Notes: generated by a model from the sequence alone, not told the origin. A stretch of DNA of 27,879 bases from a bacterium (GCA_030619985.1 JAUXAI010000009.1:1-27879), one strand, 5' to 3'. Positions 6,928 to 15,547 are shown, counted from the first letter of the stretch. Program-made: numbers and translations.

Positions 6928-7346
6928 AGTATCATGAGACTGAGATAAGAGTTAGGTTTAATGAGGTGGACCAGTGGGGGATGGTCTGGCATGGACACTA
7001 TATCAGCTATTTTGAGATGGGAAGGATTGATCTTGCCCGGCGCTTCGGTCTAACCCCTACTGACTTTGTCAAGATGGGCTATACTGCTCCGGTAATAGAA
7101 TTAAAATGCAATTATAAAGAGCCGGCCAGAAACGACGAGGAACTTATAATCCGCACTACCTTAGAGAGACCAACTAAGGCTGCTCTTACCTTTAAGTATC
7201 AAATCTTAAGAAAGAAGGATAAGAAGCTATTAGTCGAAGGTGAGACGACCCAGGTTCTCCTTGATAAAAAAGGCGAGTTAGTTTTGATTATTCCCAAAGA
7301 AATAAAGAAAAGGATTAATAAATTACTTGCCTACCTGGAAAAATGA
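6924..7346 (+). CDS. Hotdog-fold acyl-CoA/ACP thioesterase (YbgC/4HBT type)
   Basis: A 140-residue single hotdog domain, typical family length. The 4-hydroxybenzoyl-CoA thioesterase signature is visible at residues 11-33: RFNEVDQWGMVWHGHYISYFE, with the catalytic Asp16 and the conserved H-x-Y. It hydrolyses an acyl thioester in the cytoplasm, releasing an acid, or possibly acts as a dehydratase-like hotdog. Its ATG overlaps the previous TGA and its TGA overlaps the next ATG, so it is made together with the radical SAM and FAD enzymes, implying an acyl intermediate in the pathway (inference). Confidence 0.85.
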   Translation: MKYHETEIRVRFNEVDQWGMVWHGHYISYFEMGRIDLARRFGLTPTDFVKMGYTAPVIELKCNYKEPARNDEELIIRTTLERPTKAALTFKYQILRKKDKKLLVEGETTQVLLDKKGELVLIIPKEIKKRINKLLAYLEK

Positions 7347-8860
7347 TTAAAGAAGAATATGATGTCATAGTAATCGGCGCAGGAATTGGAGGGTTGGCCT
7401 GCGCTTCTTTGTTGGCTAAGGCCGGGATGCAAGTCTTGGTAGTGGAACAATCTTCCCGACCCGGAGGCTATGTTGGTTCCTTCAAGAAAAAGGGTTTTAC
7501 CTTTGACTGCGCTGCCCACTTTGTCACCGGTTGCCATAAGAATGGTGTCATTGGAAAGTTATTGAGGGAATTAAAAGTAGAAAGAGAGATAAAGTTTATC
7601 AAGGTGAAAGCTCCAGTAAGGTTTATCTTTCCTGATTTTGAATTTTCTTTTTCGCTCAATGACCTGGAAGGCGCAGAGAGAATCATTAAAGAAAGGTTTC
7701 CTCAAGAAGCAAAAAATTTAGATAGATATAAAGAAACCTTAGACAGGATCGGTCAGGAAATCATTAAAGTAGGTTCCTCCTTCTCGATATGGAAGATGTC
7801 CTTCTTTCCCCTGCTCTTTCCTTCGCTTTTTAAGTATAGAAACTACACGGTTAGAAAATTGATGGATGAACACTTTACCGATGAGAGACTGAAGACCATC
7901 CTCTCCATCTCTCCGGTCACTGTTCCCCCCTCTAAAGCTTCCCTGCTTATGGCAGCGGTCTTGAAGGTCGAATCACAAGAAGCCGGGATATATTACCCCA
8001 AAGGGGGAATGCAGTCTTTCACTAATGTCCTGGTCAGAGGGTTAAAGAAATATAAGGGAGAATTATTACTCAATACTCTAATCACCAAGATTCTAATCGA
8101 CAAAGGTAAAGTCCAGGGCGTGAAGTTAGCCGATGGTCGAAGAATAAAAGCCACCTACGTTATTTCTAACGCTAGTCTACAGCAAACCTTCTATAAGCTG
8201 GTGGGAAAAAAATATCTTAAGAAGAGATTTATAAAGAAGATAGAAGGAAAAGAACTATCACTATCCTGTTTCATTCTCTATCTGGGAATCGATATGGATT
8301 TAAAATCTTTGGATTTAAACTTCCGCATTAATGTTTATCCTACTTATAATACAGAGAAGCAGTATGAAATACTGAAGGGTGGAGAGATACCTGAGGAATT
8401 TGCCTTTGTGATGACTTTCTTCTCTCTCATCGATCCTATAACTGCCCCTAAAGGTAAGCATGCTTTAATCATAACCACCGCTGCCCCCTACCATTACCAC
8501 AAAGACTGGGGGACCGGAGATGGAGGAGAAGTAGAATATAGAAGACTAAAAGAAAATATTATAAAGAGAATGGTTGAAAAGGCAGAGAAAATCATTCCTG
8601 ATCTTTCTTTCCACATTATCTATCAAGGAGCAGCAACGCCTCTTACCCTGGAAAGAGAGACCCTCAATACGCAAGGGGCGATATATGGCCTGGCGGCTAC
8701 GCCAAAACAGATTGGCCCGGGAAGGTTTAAAAATAGGACACCCATCAAGGGCCTCTATCTCGTAGGACATTATACCTATGTGGCACACGGGATAGGAGCA
8801 GTGACCCATTCTGCAAGAGCAGTAGCTAACATGATAGTTAAACGAGAAGAACGAAGATGA
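7343..8860 (+). CDS. CrtI/phytoene-dehydrogenase-like FAD oxidoreductase (copy A)
   Basis: A 505-residue NAD(P)/FAD oxidoreductase of the phytoene desaturase/carotenoid isomerase/retinol saturase group. Seen: FAD-binding GAGIGGLACASLLAKAG (12-28) followed by VVEQSSRPGG, the family segment YYPKGGMQSFTNVLVRGLKK (~215), LLLNTLITKI, and the C-terminal FAD motif GLYLVGHYTYVAHGIGAV. Such enzymes desaturate, saturate or isomerise conjugated or isoprenoid chains. Overlaps both neighbours by ATGA. The downstream gene is a clear duplicate. No squalene/phytoene synthase is in the window, so carotenoid synthesis is not shown. Confidence 0.85.
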   Translation: MIKEEYDVIVIGAGIGGLACASLLAKAGMQVLVVEQSSRPGGYVGSFKKKGFTFDCAAHFVTGCHKNGVIGKLLRELKVEREIKFIKVKAPVRFIFPDFEFSFSLNDLEGAERIIKERFPQEAKNLDRYKETLDRIGQEIIKVGSSFSIWKMSFFPLLFPSLFKYRNYTVRKLMDEHFTDERLKTILSISPVTVPPSKASLLMAAVLKVESQEAGIYYPKGGMQSFTNVLVRGLKKYKGELLLNTLITKILIDKGKVQGVKLADGRRIKATYVISNASLQQTFYKLVGKKYLKKRFIKKIEGKELSLSCFILYLGIDMDLKSLDLNFRINVYPTYNTEKQYEILKGGEIPEEFAFVMTFFSLIDPITAPKGKHALIITTAAPYHYHKDWGTGDGGEVEYRRLKENIIKRMVEKAEKIIPDLSFHIIYQGAATPLTLERETLNTQGAIYGLAATPKQIGPGRFKNRTPIKGLYLVGHYTYVAHGIGAVTHSARAVANMIVKREERR

Positions 8861-10323
8861 GAGAAGAATACGATGTTGTAATAATTGGCGCGGGCATTGG
8901 GGGTTTGACCTGCGGTTCTTTATTAGCCAAAGAAGGTTTAAAGGTTTTGGTAGTTGAACAGGCCTCGAAGCCCGGAGGATATGCCACCTCTTACAAAAAG
9001 AATGGTTTCACTTTCGATTCCTGCGTTCACTTTTTAGGTGGCTGTGGTAGGAAAGGAATAATTAGAAAACTTATTACAAATTTAGAAACAGAGGAGGAGA
9101 TAAAATTTATTGAAGTCCAGTCACCAATGGGAGTGATCTTAGATAACAAGAAAATATCCCTCCCAGTTAAAGATCCCCGCGAGTTAGAAAAAATTCTCCA
9201 GAGACTCTTTCCTCAAGAGGCCCCTCAGATACCGAAGTACTTCCAGATATTGAGAAGGATTACTAAAGAGATTTTAGACCTCGTCTCTCCTTCGTTCTTC
9301 AAGTTTCTTCTCTTTCCCATAAGATACCCCCATCTCATAAGATACCAGAAGAGCACCCTGAAGGATTTGCTCGATAAATATTTCACCGATCCAAAACTAA
9401 AGAATATCCTTTCCATTGCCCCTACTACCCTACCCCCCTCAAAAATCTCTCTATTCTTCATGGCTATAGTGACCACCCAAGGGCAGGAAGGCTTTTATTA
9501 TCCCCAAGGAGGAATTCAATCTTTTAGTAATACTTTAGTAAAAGGATTGAAGAAGCACAGGGGAGAACTATTACTTGATACCCTAGTGAGCAAAATCTTA
9601 GTGGAGAAGAAAAGAGTCTGTGGGGTTGAGTTGACCAGTGGCAGGAGAATAGGAACGAAGTACGTTGTTTCCAATACTACGTTGGAGCAGACTTTTAATA
9701 GATTAGTGGGAAGTGAAAATTTACCTGATAAGTATATGCGAAGGATAAAAAATCAAAAGGTTTCCTTACCCGGCTTTATTCTACACATAGCGACGGATTT
9801 AGACCTCAAATCTCTGAGATTAAGTTTTACTAATGCTATTCTTCCTTCCGACCTGGAAAAGGAGTTTGCAGCATTAAATAACAACCAGATGCCAGATGAA
9901 TCGAGTCTCATTATCACTATTCCTTCCTTAGTAGATTCTACCCTTGCTCCAGAGGGAAAGCATATCTTAAGTATCGTTGCCCCTGCTCCTTATAGCTATG
10001 ATTGGCAGAATAAGAAAGAGGAGGTAGCTAAAAGAATTATCAAGCAAGCGGAAAAAGCAATCCCCAATCTTTCTAGGCACATTATCTATCAGAATATCTC
10101 TACTCCTTTAACCTTAGAGAAGTATACTTTAAATACGAAGGGAGCGATGTATGGATTGCAGGTAACACCGGAGCAGTTTGGAATAAATAGGATAAGCCAG
10201 AAGACACCGATAAAGGGATTATACCTGGTTGGCCACTATACCCGTCCGGCACATGGAGTAGTGGGAGTGGCTATGTCTGGCCAGTTTGCTGCTCAAGCAG
10301 TACTTCATAGCAGAGAAAGTTAA
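8857..10323 (+). CDS. CrtI/phytoene-dehydrogenase-like FAD oxidoreductase (copy B)
   Basis: A 488-residue tandem paralogue of the preceding gene, collinear along its whole length: GAGIGGLTCGSLLAKEG at the N-terminus, VVEQASKPGG, YYPQGGIQSFSNTLVKGLKK, and GLYLVGHYTRPAHGVVGV at the C-terminus. Overlaps the upstream gene by ATGA. Two coupled copies suggest a heterodimer or two successive steps on related bonds, as CrtI-like pairs can do (inference). It ends the coupled chain; the 78-base gap after it holds only a small palindrome at 10354-10366 (TGGGGATTCCCCA). Confidence 0.85.
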   Translation: MREEYDVVIIGAGIGGLTCGSLLAKEGLKVLVVEQASKPGGYATSYKKNGFTFDSCVHFLGGCGRKGIIRKLITNLETEEEIKFIEVQSPMGVILDNKKISLPVKDPRELEKILQRLFPQEAPQIPKYFQILRRITKEILDLVSPSFFKFLLFPIRYPHLIRYQKSTLKDLLDKYFTDPKLKNILSIAPTTLPPSKISLFFMAIVTTQGQEGFYYPQGGIQSFSNTLVKGLKKHRGELLLDTLVSKILVEKKRVCGVELTSGRRIGTKYVVSNTTLEQTFNRLVGSENLPDKYMRRIKNQKVSLPGFILHIATDLDLKSLRLSFTNAILPSDLEKEFAALNNNQMPDESSLIITIPSLVDSTLAPEGKHILSIVAPAPYSYDWQNKKEEVAKRIIKQAEKAIPNLSRHIIYQNISTPLTLEKYTLNTKGAMYGLQVTPEQFGINRISQKTPIKGLYLVGHYTRPAHGVVGVAMSGQFAAQAVLHSRES

Positions 10324-10401
10324 CTAATAAACCAATTTTGTCTAAACCGATGCTGGGGATTCCCCACTTGGGACCATTCGCGCGAAAGGTAAAATAGGTA
10401 G

Positions 10402-11658
10402 ATGAGAAGAAAAGCCTTAATTCTTCCGCTTTTAATTGTTTTCTTTATCAGTTTGACCTTCCTTTCTTTATCTATAGAAAAGGGGGTCTATGGAAAAGGA
10501 TATTTAGAAGAGAGAAGTGGAATCCTCGTTCTCCATCTCAAAGGGAGTCCCTATGAGATGGGTTACCAGCATGGGATGCTCACCAAGCACTTGATGGCCA
10601 CGAGTAAGGAAGCCTTTGATGAAGCGGTCCCAGCGATAAAGGGGGGAAGGGTTGGAGAATGGATAGTAAAGAGGTACCTTTTCTGGAAGTTAGAGAAGAT
10701 GGAGAAGTATGTTCCGGAAGAGTTTATTGAAGAACTCAAAGGAATGGCAGATAGCATTACAGAGAGGGAAGTGGATTACAGAGAGATTCTACTCTACCAT
10801 GCTATGCGAGATATTGGACAGGTTCTTACCCGCCCCGGTAGAGATAGGTCGTCCAAGGACGACCGTTATTCCTTACTTTCCTATCCTGCTATCTCTAATG
10901 GGGGGTGTTCCAGTTTTGTTGTCCTACCCCAGACCACAAAGAACAAAGAACTTATTTGCGGTCGGAATTTCGACTTCTTAAAGGAAGGTTCTTTAGAGAG
11001 TCTAATTACCTTTTATGAACCAGATGAGGGAAACTCCTTTGTCTCCATCGGCTGGCCAGGGATGATCGGAGTGGTGAGCGGGATGAATGATAAAGGACTT
11101 ACAGTAGGACTATTGACCGCTTACTCCAAAGATGTTTCCTTTGATGGAATGCCTTCCTGTTTTCTTATGAGAAAGGTTCTCCAGTATGCAAATAGTGTGG
11201 AAGAAGCAAAAGAGATGATTATTAAGAGTAAAAGGACAGGTCCTAATATTTTTTTCTTAGCAGATAAAAAGGAAGCCTTAGTGGCAGAATGCTCGGCGAC
11301 CAAGTATGCCTTGCGAAAACCACAGGATGGTCTTCTTTATTCAAGCAATCATTTTTTAAGTTCTATCTATGAAAAAGACAAGAAACGAAAGAAGGCTTTG
11401 GAATCCGGAGAGAGTGAAACAAGATATAAAAGGATGAAGGAGTTGCTAAAAGAAAATAGTAGACAGATCGATATTGAATATGGTATTAAGATATTAAGGG
11501 ATGATTTAATTTTAAAAGAAAATACCCTTCACTCTGCGATATTTCGTCCCCGAACATTAGAATTCTTAGTCGCCCAAGGTTTGAGTACTAGAGGCGAATT
11601 CATAAAATTCAACCTAGAAAAGCCAGAGGTTAACAAGGAAAACTTATCAACTTATTAA
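10402..11658 (+). CDS. C45-type autoproteolytic acyltransferase/amidohydrolase, exported
   Basis: Resembles peptidase family C45/acyl-CoA:6-APA acyltransferase (Ntn hydrolase). Seen: hydrophobic N-terminus (4-24) acting as signal or anchor; GSPYEMGYQHG at ~48; the nucleophile site SNGGCSSFVV with Cys169, which in this family becomes the N-terminal nucleophile after self-cleavage; GRNFDF at ~187; WPGMIGVVSGMNDKGL at ~218; and SSNHF near the C-terminus. Members form or break amide bonds with fatty acyl groups. An exported copy in a lipid-export cluster could acylate or deacylate the product in the periplasm (inference). An 18-base palindrome lies in the coding region 16 residues before the nucleophile. 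The 3' end dissolves into a word tract that supplies the stop. Confidence 0.75.
   Translation: MRRKALILPLLIVFFISLTFLSLSIEKGVYGKGYLEERSGILVLHLKGSPYEMGYQHGMLTKHLMATSKEAFDEAVPAIKGGRVGEWIVKRYLFWKLEKMEKYVPEEFIEELKGMADSITEREVDYREILLYHAMRDIGQVLTRPGRDRSSKDDRYSLLSYPAISNGGCSSFVVLPQTTKNKELICGRNFDFLKEGSLESLITFYEPDEGNSFVSIGWPGMIGVVSGMNDKGLTVGLLTAYSKDVSFDGMPSCFLMRKVLQYANSVEEAKEMIIKSKRTGPNIFFLADKKEALVAECSATKYALRKPQDGLLYSSNHFLSSIYEKDKKRKKALESGESETRYKRMKELLKENSRQIDIEYGIKILRDDLILKENTLHSAIFRPRTLEFLVAQGLSTRGEFIKFNLEKPEVNKENLSTY
10847..10864. repeat. Perfect 18-base palindrome inside the C45 gene
   Basis: GGTCGTCC (10847-10854), AA, GGACGACC (10857-10864). It encodes the polar stretch DRSSKDDR just before the autocleavage region, and may be a small in-frame palindromic insertion. 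Confidence 0.55.
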
Positions 11659-11667
11659 CTTATCAAC
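11641..11667. repeat. Short-word tract (AACTTATCAACTTATTAAC)
   Basis: Three degenerate copies of AACTTATCAAC-type words. They encode the last residues (NLSTY) and contain the TAA stop of the C45 gene, then run on towards the next ribosome site. The same word family recurs at 24030-24094 and a TTGT version at 20355-20437. Confidence 0.65.
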
Positions 11668-11692
11668 TAATTCCACCTAAAAGGAGGTATTC

Positions 11693-13225
11693 ATGCGCGT
11701 ATTCTTAGTCGATGCCCCCCATAAAGTCTGGCCGCTGATGAGGGGATGGACTCCTAATCCGGGACTTCTTGCCATTGGGGCCTATATTGAAAAAGATTTC
11801 GAAGTAAAAGTAGTAGATGGAACGGTTCTGGAAGATTCCTGGGGGGACTTAGAAAAGATAATGAAAAAAGAGAAGCCAAAAATCGTGGGAATATCCTGCA
11901 TCACCACCTGCTTCATCTATGACACCATAAACGCCTGCCGCCTAATAAAGGAAGTGAGTCCCCGGACAACCATTGTTGCTGGGGGCAGTCATCCTGCCCT
12001 GGTTCCGGAAGAAACATTAAGGAGTTGTAAGGAGATAGATTACATTGTGGTGGGTGAGGGGGAGATTACTTTCTATGAATTCCTGAAGGCCTTTGAGAAG
12101 GGAGAGAAAGACTTTTCCCGGATTAAGGGATTGGCCTATTTAGACGGGAATAGATTTGTCTATACTGGAGATCGACCTCTGATTGAAGATTTGGATATCC
12201 TTCCTATGAATGCCTATCATCTCTTTGATATGTCCAACCCCAGATACAATATTGCCTCAGAAGGAAGAAACTCTCTATCCGTAACCTTTAGCCGGGGATG
12301 TGGCTATAGATGCACCTTCTGCTCAGAGACCATTCTTTGGCGCTACAGATGGAGAGGGAAGAGTGCCAAGAAAATGGTAGATGAGTTTCAATTGCTAAAG
12401 GAGAAACATGGCAGGACAGCCTTCTTTGTGGGGGATGACATGTTTAACTGGGATAGGAGACATACTGAAGAGTTCTGTGATGAGATGATTAAGAGGAAGG
12501 TGGGGGTAAACTTCTGGATACAAACCAGAGCTGACTTTCTCTTAAGGGATAAGGATCTAATTCCCAGATTGAAGGAGGCCGGATGCTATCAGATTATGAT
12601 GGGTTTAGAACACCACAGCCAGAAGGTTTTGGATGCTATAGGCAAGAAGGCCTTGGTTAAAGAGAGCATAGAGGCCATGAAACTCATCAAGAAGCATAGG
12701 ATTTCTGGCATGGCTACTTTGATGCTCGGCCATTGGGAGGATACCAAGGAGAATATGTATGATTTCTATAGATTTGCCAGGCCCTATCTCCATCACTATG
12801 GCCAGGGGGTGGTTACTCCTTTGCCCGGAACTCCATTCTATAAGGAGATGAAAAGGTTAGGTCGCATTAAGGTAACCGACTATTCTAAGTATGACTATCT
12901 CCACGCAATAATGCCCACCAAGACCATGTCCCCAGATGAGATTACCGGAACACTACTAAATCTTCACAGGAAGTTCTATCTCAACTGGCGCTTCTTCTGG
13001 CAGACTATCTTTCCTGAGCATCCTATGATTAGACCTATTCACTTACACTTTTTAAGGTATGCCTGGGATACCTTCAGGCAGGAGGCCTTCGGTGCCCCAG
13101 AGTGGGTCCAGCCAGGATACCAGACCTACGAAGAATATATAAAGCAGAAAGAAACAAGGAACGCGAAACGCGAAACGCCCGCCAAAAGCGAGGTCTCGCC
13201 CCTCCGGGGCGGACGTAACGCTTAA
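11693..13225 (+). CDS. BchE-like radical SAM enzyme (type 2, copy A)
   Basis: A 510-residue radical SAM protein with an N-terminal B12-binding-like domain, similar in architecture to anaerobic Mg-protoporphyrin monomethyl ester cyclase BchE and other P-methylase-type enzymes. Seen: MRVFLVDAPHKVW start, VVAGGSHPALVPEE-like loop at ~96, VGEGEITFYEFLKA, then Cys203/207/210 in SRGCGYRCTFC, FVGDDMF, LMLGHWEDTKENMYDF, and VTPLPGTPFYKEMKR. No DxHxxG motif. Paralogue of 17977: by eye about 40 of the first 68 residues are identical. Strong AAAAGGAGG ribosome site. The last ~20 residues come from a word tract plus a GC hairpin and are probably not functional. It converges on the minus-strand gene with a 4-base gap. 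Confidence 0.8.
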   Translation: MRVFLVDAPHKVWPLMRGWTPNPGLLAIGAYIEKDFEVKVVDGTVLEDSWGDLEKIMKKEKPKIVGISCITTCFIYDTINACRLIKEVSPRTTIVAGGSHPALVPEETLRSCKEIDYIVVGEGEITFYEFLKAFEKGEKDFSRIKGLAYLDGNRFVYTGDRPLIEDLDILPMNAYHLFDMSNPRYNIASEGRNSLSVTFSRGCGYRCTFCSETILWRYRWRGKSAKKMVDEFQLLKEKHGRTAFFVGDDMFNWDRRHTEEFCDEMIKRKVGVNFWIQTRADFLLRDKDLIPRLKEAGCYQIMMGLEHHSQKVLDAIGKKALVKESIEAMKLIKKHRISGMATLMLGHWEDTKENMYDFYRFARPYLHHYGQGVVTPLPGTPFYKEMKRLGRIKVTDYSKYDYLHAIMPTKTMSPDEITGTLLNLHRKFYLNWRFFWQTIFPEHPMIRPIHLHFLRYAWDTFRQEAFGAPEWVQPGYQTYEEYIKQKETRNAKRETPAKSEVSPLRGGRNA

Positions 13226-13229
13226 CGCG
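13160..13229. repeat. Short-word tract (ACGCGAAACGC) with GC hairpin
   Basis: ACGCGAAACGCGAAACGC words at 13160-13177, a GC-rich centre with a perfect hairpin CGCCCC-TCC-GGGGCG (13197-13211), then ACGTAACGCTTAACGCG words to 13229. It encodes the C-terminal tail and TAA stop of the radical SAM gene. The hairpin could also act as a two-way terminator between convergent genes, although no T-run follows. Confidence 0.6.
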
Positions 13230-13565
13230 TCATTTCTTGATGAGTCTATATATCTCCTCTACCCATTTCTCTGAAATCTTTAAGACCTTTGGCCAGCCGA
13301 AGGCCCGAATGCGCACCTTTAGAGTCTGAGAAACGTTCTTTTCATCCTGGTAATCGATGGTCAGGAAGACCTTTATCCAGGTATGGATGTAATCCTTTAC
13401 TACAGAGGCCTTAGATATTTTGGAAAGAGGGATACTGTAAAGGGGAAAGCCCCGCACTTTACACTCTATTCCTTCTTTGGTTAGAATTAACTTTCCTGGC
13501 CGTTGCTCCGCAGGATAACCGGGTATTCCACTATAGTAGATAACTTTGTTCTTCAAGATAGCCAT
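13230..13565 (-). CDS. Small PH/GRAM-like domain protein of unknown role
   Basis: The only minus-strand gene. It encodes 111 residues without a signal or membrane segment. The pattern of short beta strands (GKLILTKEGIECKV, FPLYSIPLSKISKASV, WIKVFLTIDY) followed by a C-terminal helix (KVLKISEKWVEEIYRLIKK) suggests a bacterial PH-like fold, of the kind where 'GKLxLTxEGIxxxG...IPLSxIxxVxV' occurs. The start is set by GGTAGAGGAGG just upstream on the minus strand. Its promoter appears to use the end of palindromic element copy 3. Function not known. Confidence 0.6.
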   Translation of the reverse strand: MAILKNKVIYYSGIPGYPAEQRPGKLILTKEGIECKVRGFPLYSIPLSKISKASVVKDYIHTWIKVFLTIDYQDEKNVSQTLKVRIRAFGWPKVLKISEKWVEEIYRLIKK

Positions 13566-13582
13566 ATTTCCTCCTCTACCAT

Positions 13583-13611
13583 ATCTTAAAGGTTAAGTCC
13601 TTAAAAGTCAA
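13583..13611 (-). promoter_or_regulatory. Promoter of the minus-strand gene, -35 at the edge of element copy 3
   Basis: On the minus strand: TTGACT (complement of 13606-13611), 17 bases, TAAGAT (complement of 13583-13588), then a leader of roughly 15 bases with GAGGAGG before the ATG. The -35 overlaps the outer end of the palindromic element, as at 2157. Confidence 0.55.
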
Positions 13612-13675
13612 CCCCGCACCTTTTCAATATTCATTTTTTATCTTAATACTTTGAATGGATAAAAGGTGCGGGGTT
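13608..13675. repeat. Palindromic element copy 3 (complete form)
   Basis: Arms ACCCCGCACCTTTT (13611-13624) and AAAAGGTGCGGGGT (13661-13674) are perfect inverted repeats around a 36-base AT-rich core. The right half, 13649-13674, is the exact reverse complement of 2037-2062, and the core also aligns to copy 1 with few differences. It sits between the divergent gene starts at 13565 and 13687. Confidence 0.75.
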
Positions 13676-13686
13676 AAGGAATCAAG

Positions 13687-14982
13687 ATGAAACTTCTACT
13701 AATCTTTCCTATGGGCAAAGGCAGGGTGATGGGCAAGCATTCTTTTTTCAAACTTGTGCCCTTAACTCTGCCCTATATCGCCGCCCTTACCCCGGAGGAT
13801 GTAGAGGTTACTATTGTTGATGACCTGGTGGATGAGATAGACTTCGGGGCCGATGTGGATCTGGTGGGATTGACCGTTCTCACCCCTTTGGCTCCCCGGG
13901 CCTATGAGATTGCAGACAGGTTTCGAGCAAGAGGGGTAAAGGTAGTCCTGGGAGGGGTGCATGTCACCATGTGTCCTCAAGAAGCAGCACCCCATGCCGA
14001 TGCTTTGGTCTTGGGTGAAGCAGAGGAGACCTGGCCCAAGCTCGTTAAAGACTTCAAAAAGGGAAGACTGAAGAAGTATTATCGCTGTCCCGGGCCTCCT
14101 GACTTAAAAGGGATTCCGGTGCCCAGGTGGGACCTATTGAAGATGAGATATCTCCCCACCTATTCCGTTCAGACCAGCCGCGGTTGCCCCCATGACTGCG
14201 ATTTCTGTTCAGTGACCACCTTCTTCGGTGGGAAGTATAGACTGAGACCGGTAGAGGATGTGGTAAATGAGGTCCAGACTCTAATCGAGAGTAGACGCCA
14301 GAAAGCTCCTTTAGGAAATATTTTCTTCTTCAATGATGATAATATCTTTGCCAATCCCAGCCATAGCAAGAGGCTCTTTAAGGCGTTAACTCCGCTTAGG
14401 ATAAAGTGGTTGGGCCAGGCGCCGATTACCATGGCCTGGAACGAGGAATTACTAAAGATTGGTGCTGATTCTGGCTGCATTGGAGTGCTCATCGGTTTTG
14501 AATCCCTCTCTCAACGGAATATAGATAAGATGGGAAAAAGGATTAATAAAGTAAAAGAGTATGAAGAGGCGATTAAAAGGATTCATTCCTACGGGATCAA
14601 GATCATGGGTTCCTTTATGTTCGGCCTGGACGAGGATAACAAAGGAGCCTTTGAGAGGGTGGTTCGATTCATGGAGAAGACCCATATCGATGTCCCGGGA
14701 CTGGGAATCGCTACCCCCTATCCTGGAACAAGATTCTATAAAAGGCTGCGTAGAGAGAACCGAATATTTGATAATGATTGGGCAAATTATGATAGTACGC
14801 GTAGCGTCCATCGTCCTCTCCGGATGAGCCCTCAGGAAGCGGATGAGGGTTTAATCTGGGCCTGGAAGAGGACAACATCCGTTCCCTCCATATTTAAGAG
14901 GACGGTCTTCCCTTCCAACCGCTCCCTCTTCTATTTCCTCTTCAACTTTGTCTTCCGCCAGACAGTACGCCGCATGTTCTGA
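13687..14982 (+). CDS. Radical SAM enzyme with B12-binding-like N-terminal domain (type 1, copy B)
   Basis: A 431-residue paralogue of the gene at 5662, collinear throughout. N-terminal Rossmann-like domain with VVLGGVHVTMCPQEA; cluster cysteines 167/171/174 in SRGCPHDCDFC, the same positions as copy A; IGFESLSQRNIDKM; MGSFMFGLDEDNKGAFE; TPYPGTRFYKRLRRENRI. No DxHxxG B12 motif seen. Like copy A, it begins within 20 bases of a palindromic element. ATG start with AAGGA from the sequence adjoining that element. Substrate unknown; presumably it catalyses a step parallel to copy A. Confidence 0.8.
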   Translation: MKLLLIFPMGKGRVMGKHSFFKLVPLTLPYIAALTPEDVEVTIVDDLVDEIDFGADVDLVGLTVLTPLAPRAYEIADRFRARGVKVVLGGVHVTMCPQEAAPHADALVLGEAEETWPKLVKDFKKGRLKKYYRCPGPPDLKGIPVPRWDLLKMRYLPTYSVQTSRGCPHDCDFCSVTTFFGGKYRLRPVEDVVNEVQTLIESRRQKAPLGNIFFFNDDNIFANPSHSKRLFKALTPLRIKWLGQAPITMAWNEELLKIGADSGCIGVLIGFESLSQRNIDKMGKRINKVKEYEEAIKRIHSYGIKIMGSFMFGLDEDNKGAFERVVRFMEKTHIDVPGLGIATPYPGTRFYKRLRRENRIFDNDWANYDSTRSVHRPLRMSPQEADEGLIWAWKRTTSVPSIFKRTVFPSNRSLFYFLFNFVFRQTVRRMF

Positions 14983-14989
14983 GACGCTG

Positions 14990-15145
14990 ATGACCGCAGA
15001 TCGAAACGCAGATGCCGGATGCGCTTTGCTGGCATTCGAGAGAGCATGAATATCAAGCAATGACCGCAGATTATCAGCGGCAATCAGCGAAGTAAATCAG
15101 CGGATAAGCCTCAAGGCAAACGAAGTGCGTTGAGTATCTGCGTCT
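14990..15145. repeat. Short-word tract (CGCAGAT / ATCAGCGG / ATCTGCG words)
   Basis: The 178-base gap is made of ACCGCAGAT and ATCAGCGG words in both orientations. It has a GC-rich imperfect hairpin at about 15010-15036 and ends in TATCTGCGTCTAAA just before the ribosome site of the next gene. No gene seen. Confidence 0.55.
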
Positions 15146-15160
15146 AAAGAGGTGAAGAAT

Positions 15161-15547
15161 ATGAAAAAAGTATTGATCTTAGTCTTAATAGTTCTTCTGG
15201 CAGGCTTTGCTGTGGCGAATGCCAAGAAAAAAGAAGAGAAAAAGCCTGCACCAATAGAGATCAGTCAGATAGCGGATGGAACTTACTTCGGGAAGACTAA
15301 AGGGATTCTTACTGGGGTAAAGGTAGAGGTAACAGTTAAGAAAGGGAAGATTACCAAGATTGAGATATTGAAGGCCAGAGGATGGCCGGCCTTCAAGAAG
15401 AAAGCGATTAAAGAAATGCCGGGAAGGATCATTAAGGCCCAGTCTCTGAAAGTAGATGCAGTAACCGGAGCTACCATCTCCTCAAAGAACATTATTAAAG
15501 CAGTAGAGAACGCTCTTCGAAAACAGGAAAAAAGCAAGAAGCAGTAG
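15161..15547 (+). CDS. Exported FMN-binding-domain protein (covalent FMN carrier)
   Basis: A 128-residue protein: signal peptide or anchor (residues 1-20), a lysine/glutamate linker, then one FMN_bind domain (PF04205). The flavinylation motif DAVTGATISS is clear at residues 99-108. In RnfG/NqrC-type domains the threonine of this motif (here Thr105) receives FMN from the flavin transferase ApbE. It would pass electrons outside the inner membrane. I take the ATG at 15161 because AGAGGTG lies six bases upstream; a GTG nine bases earlier is in frame but lies inside that ribosome site. No ApbE gene is in the window. Likely part of the electron supply for extracytoplasmic steps (inference). Confidence 0.8.
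   Translation: MKKVLILVLIVLLAGFAVANAKKKEEKKPAPIEISQIADGTYFGKTKGILTGVKVEVTVKKGKITKIEILKARGWPAFKKKAIKEMPGRIIKAQSLKVDAVTGATISSKNIIKAVENALRKQEKSKKQ

Noticed and set aside
7343-10323. Carotenoid or hopanoid synthesis locus
   Set aside because: CrtI-like and HpnN-like proteins alone do not prove it; no phytoene, squalene or hopene synthase or cyclase is in the window.
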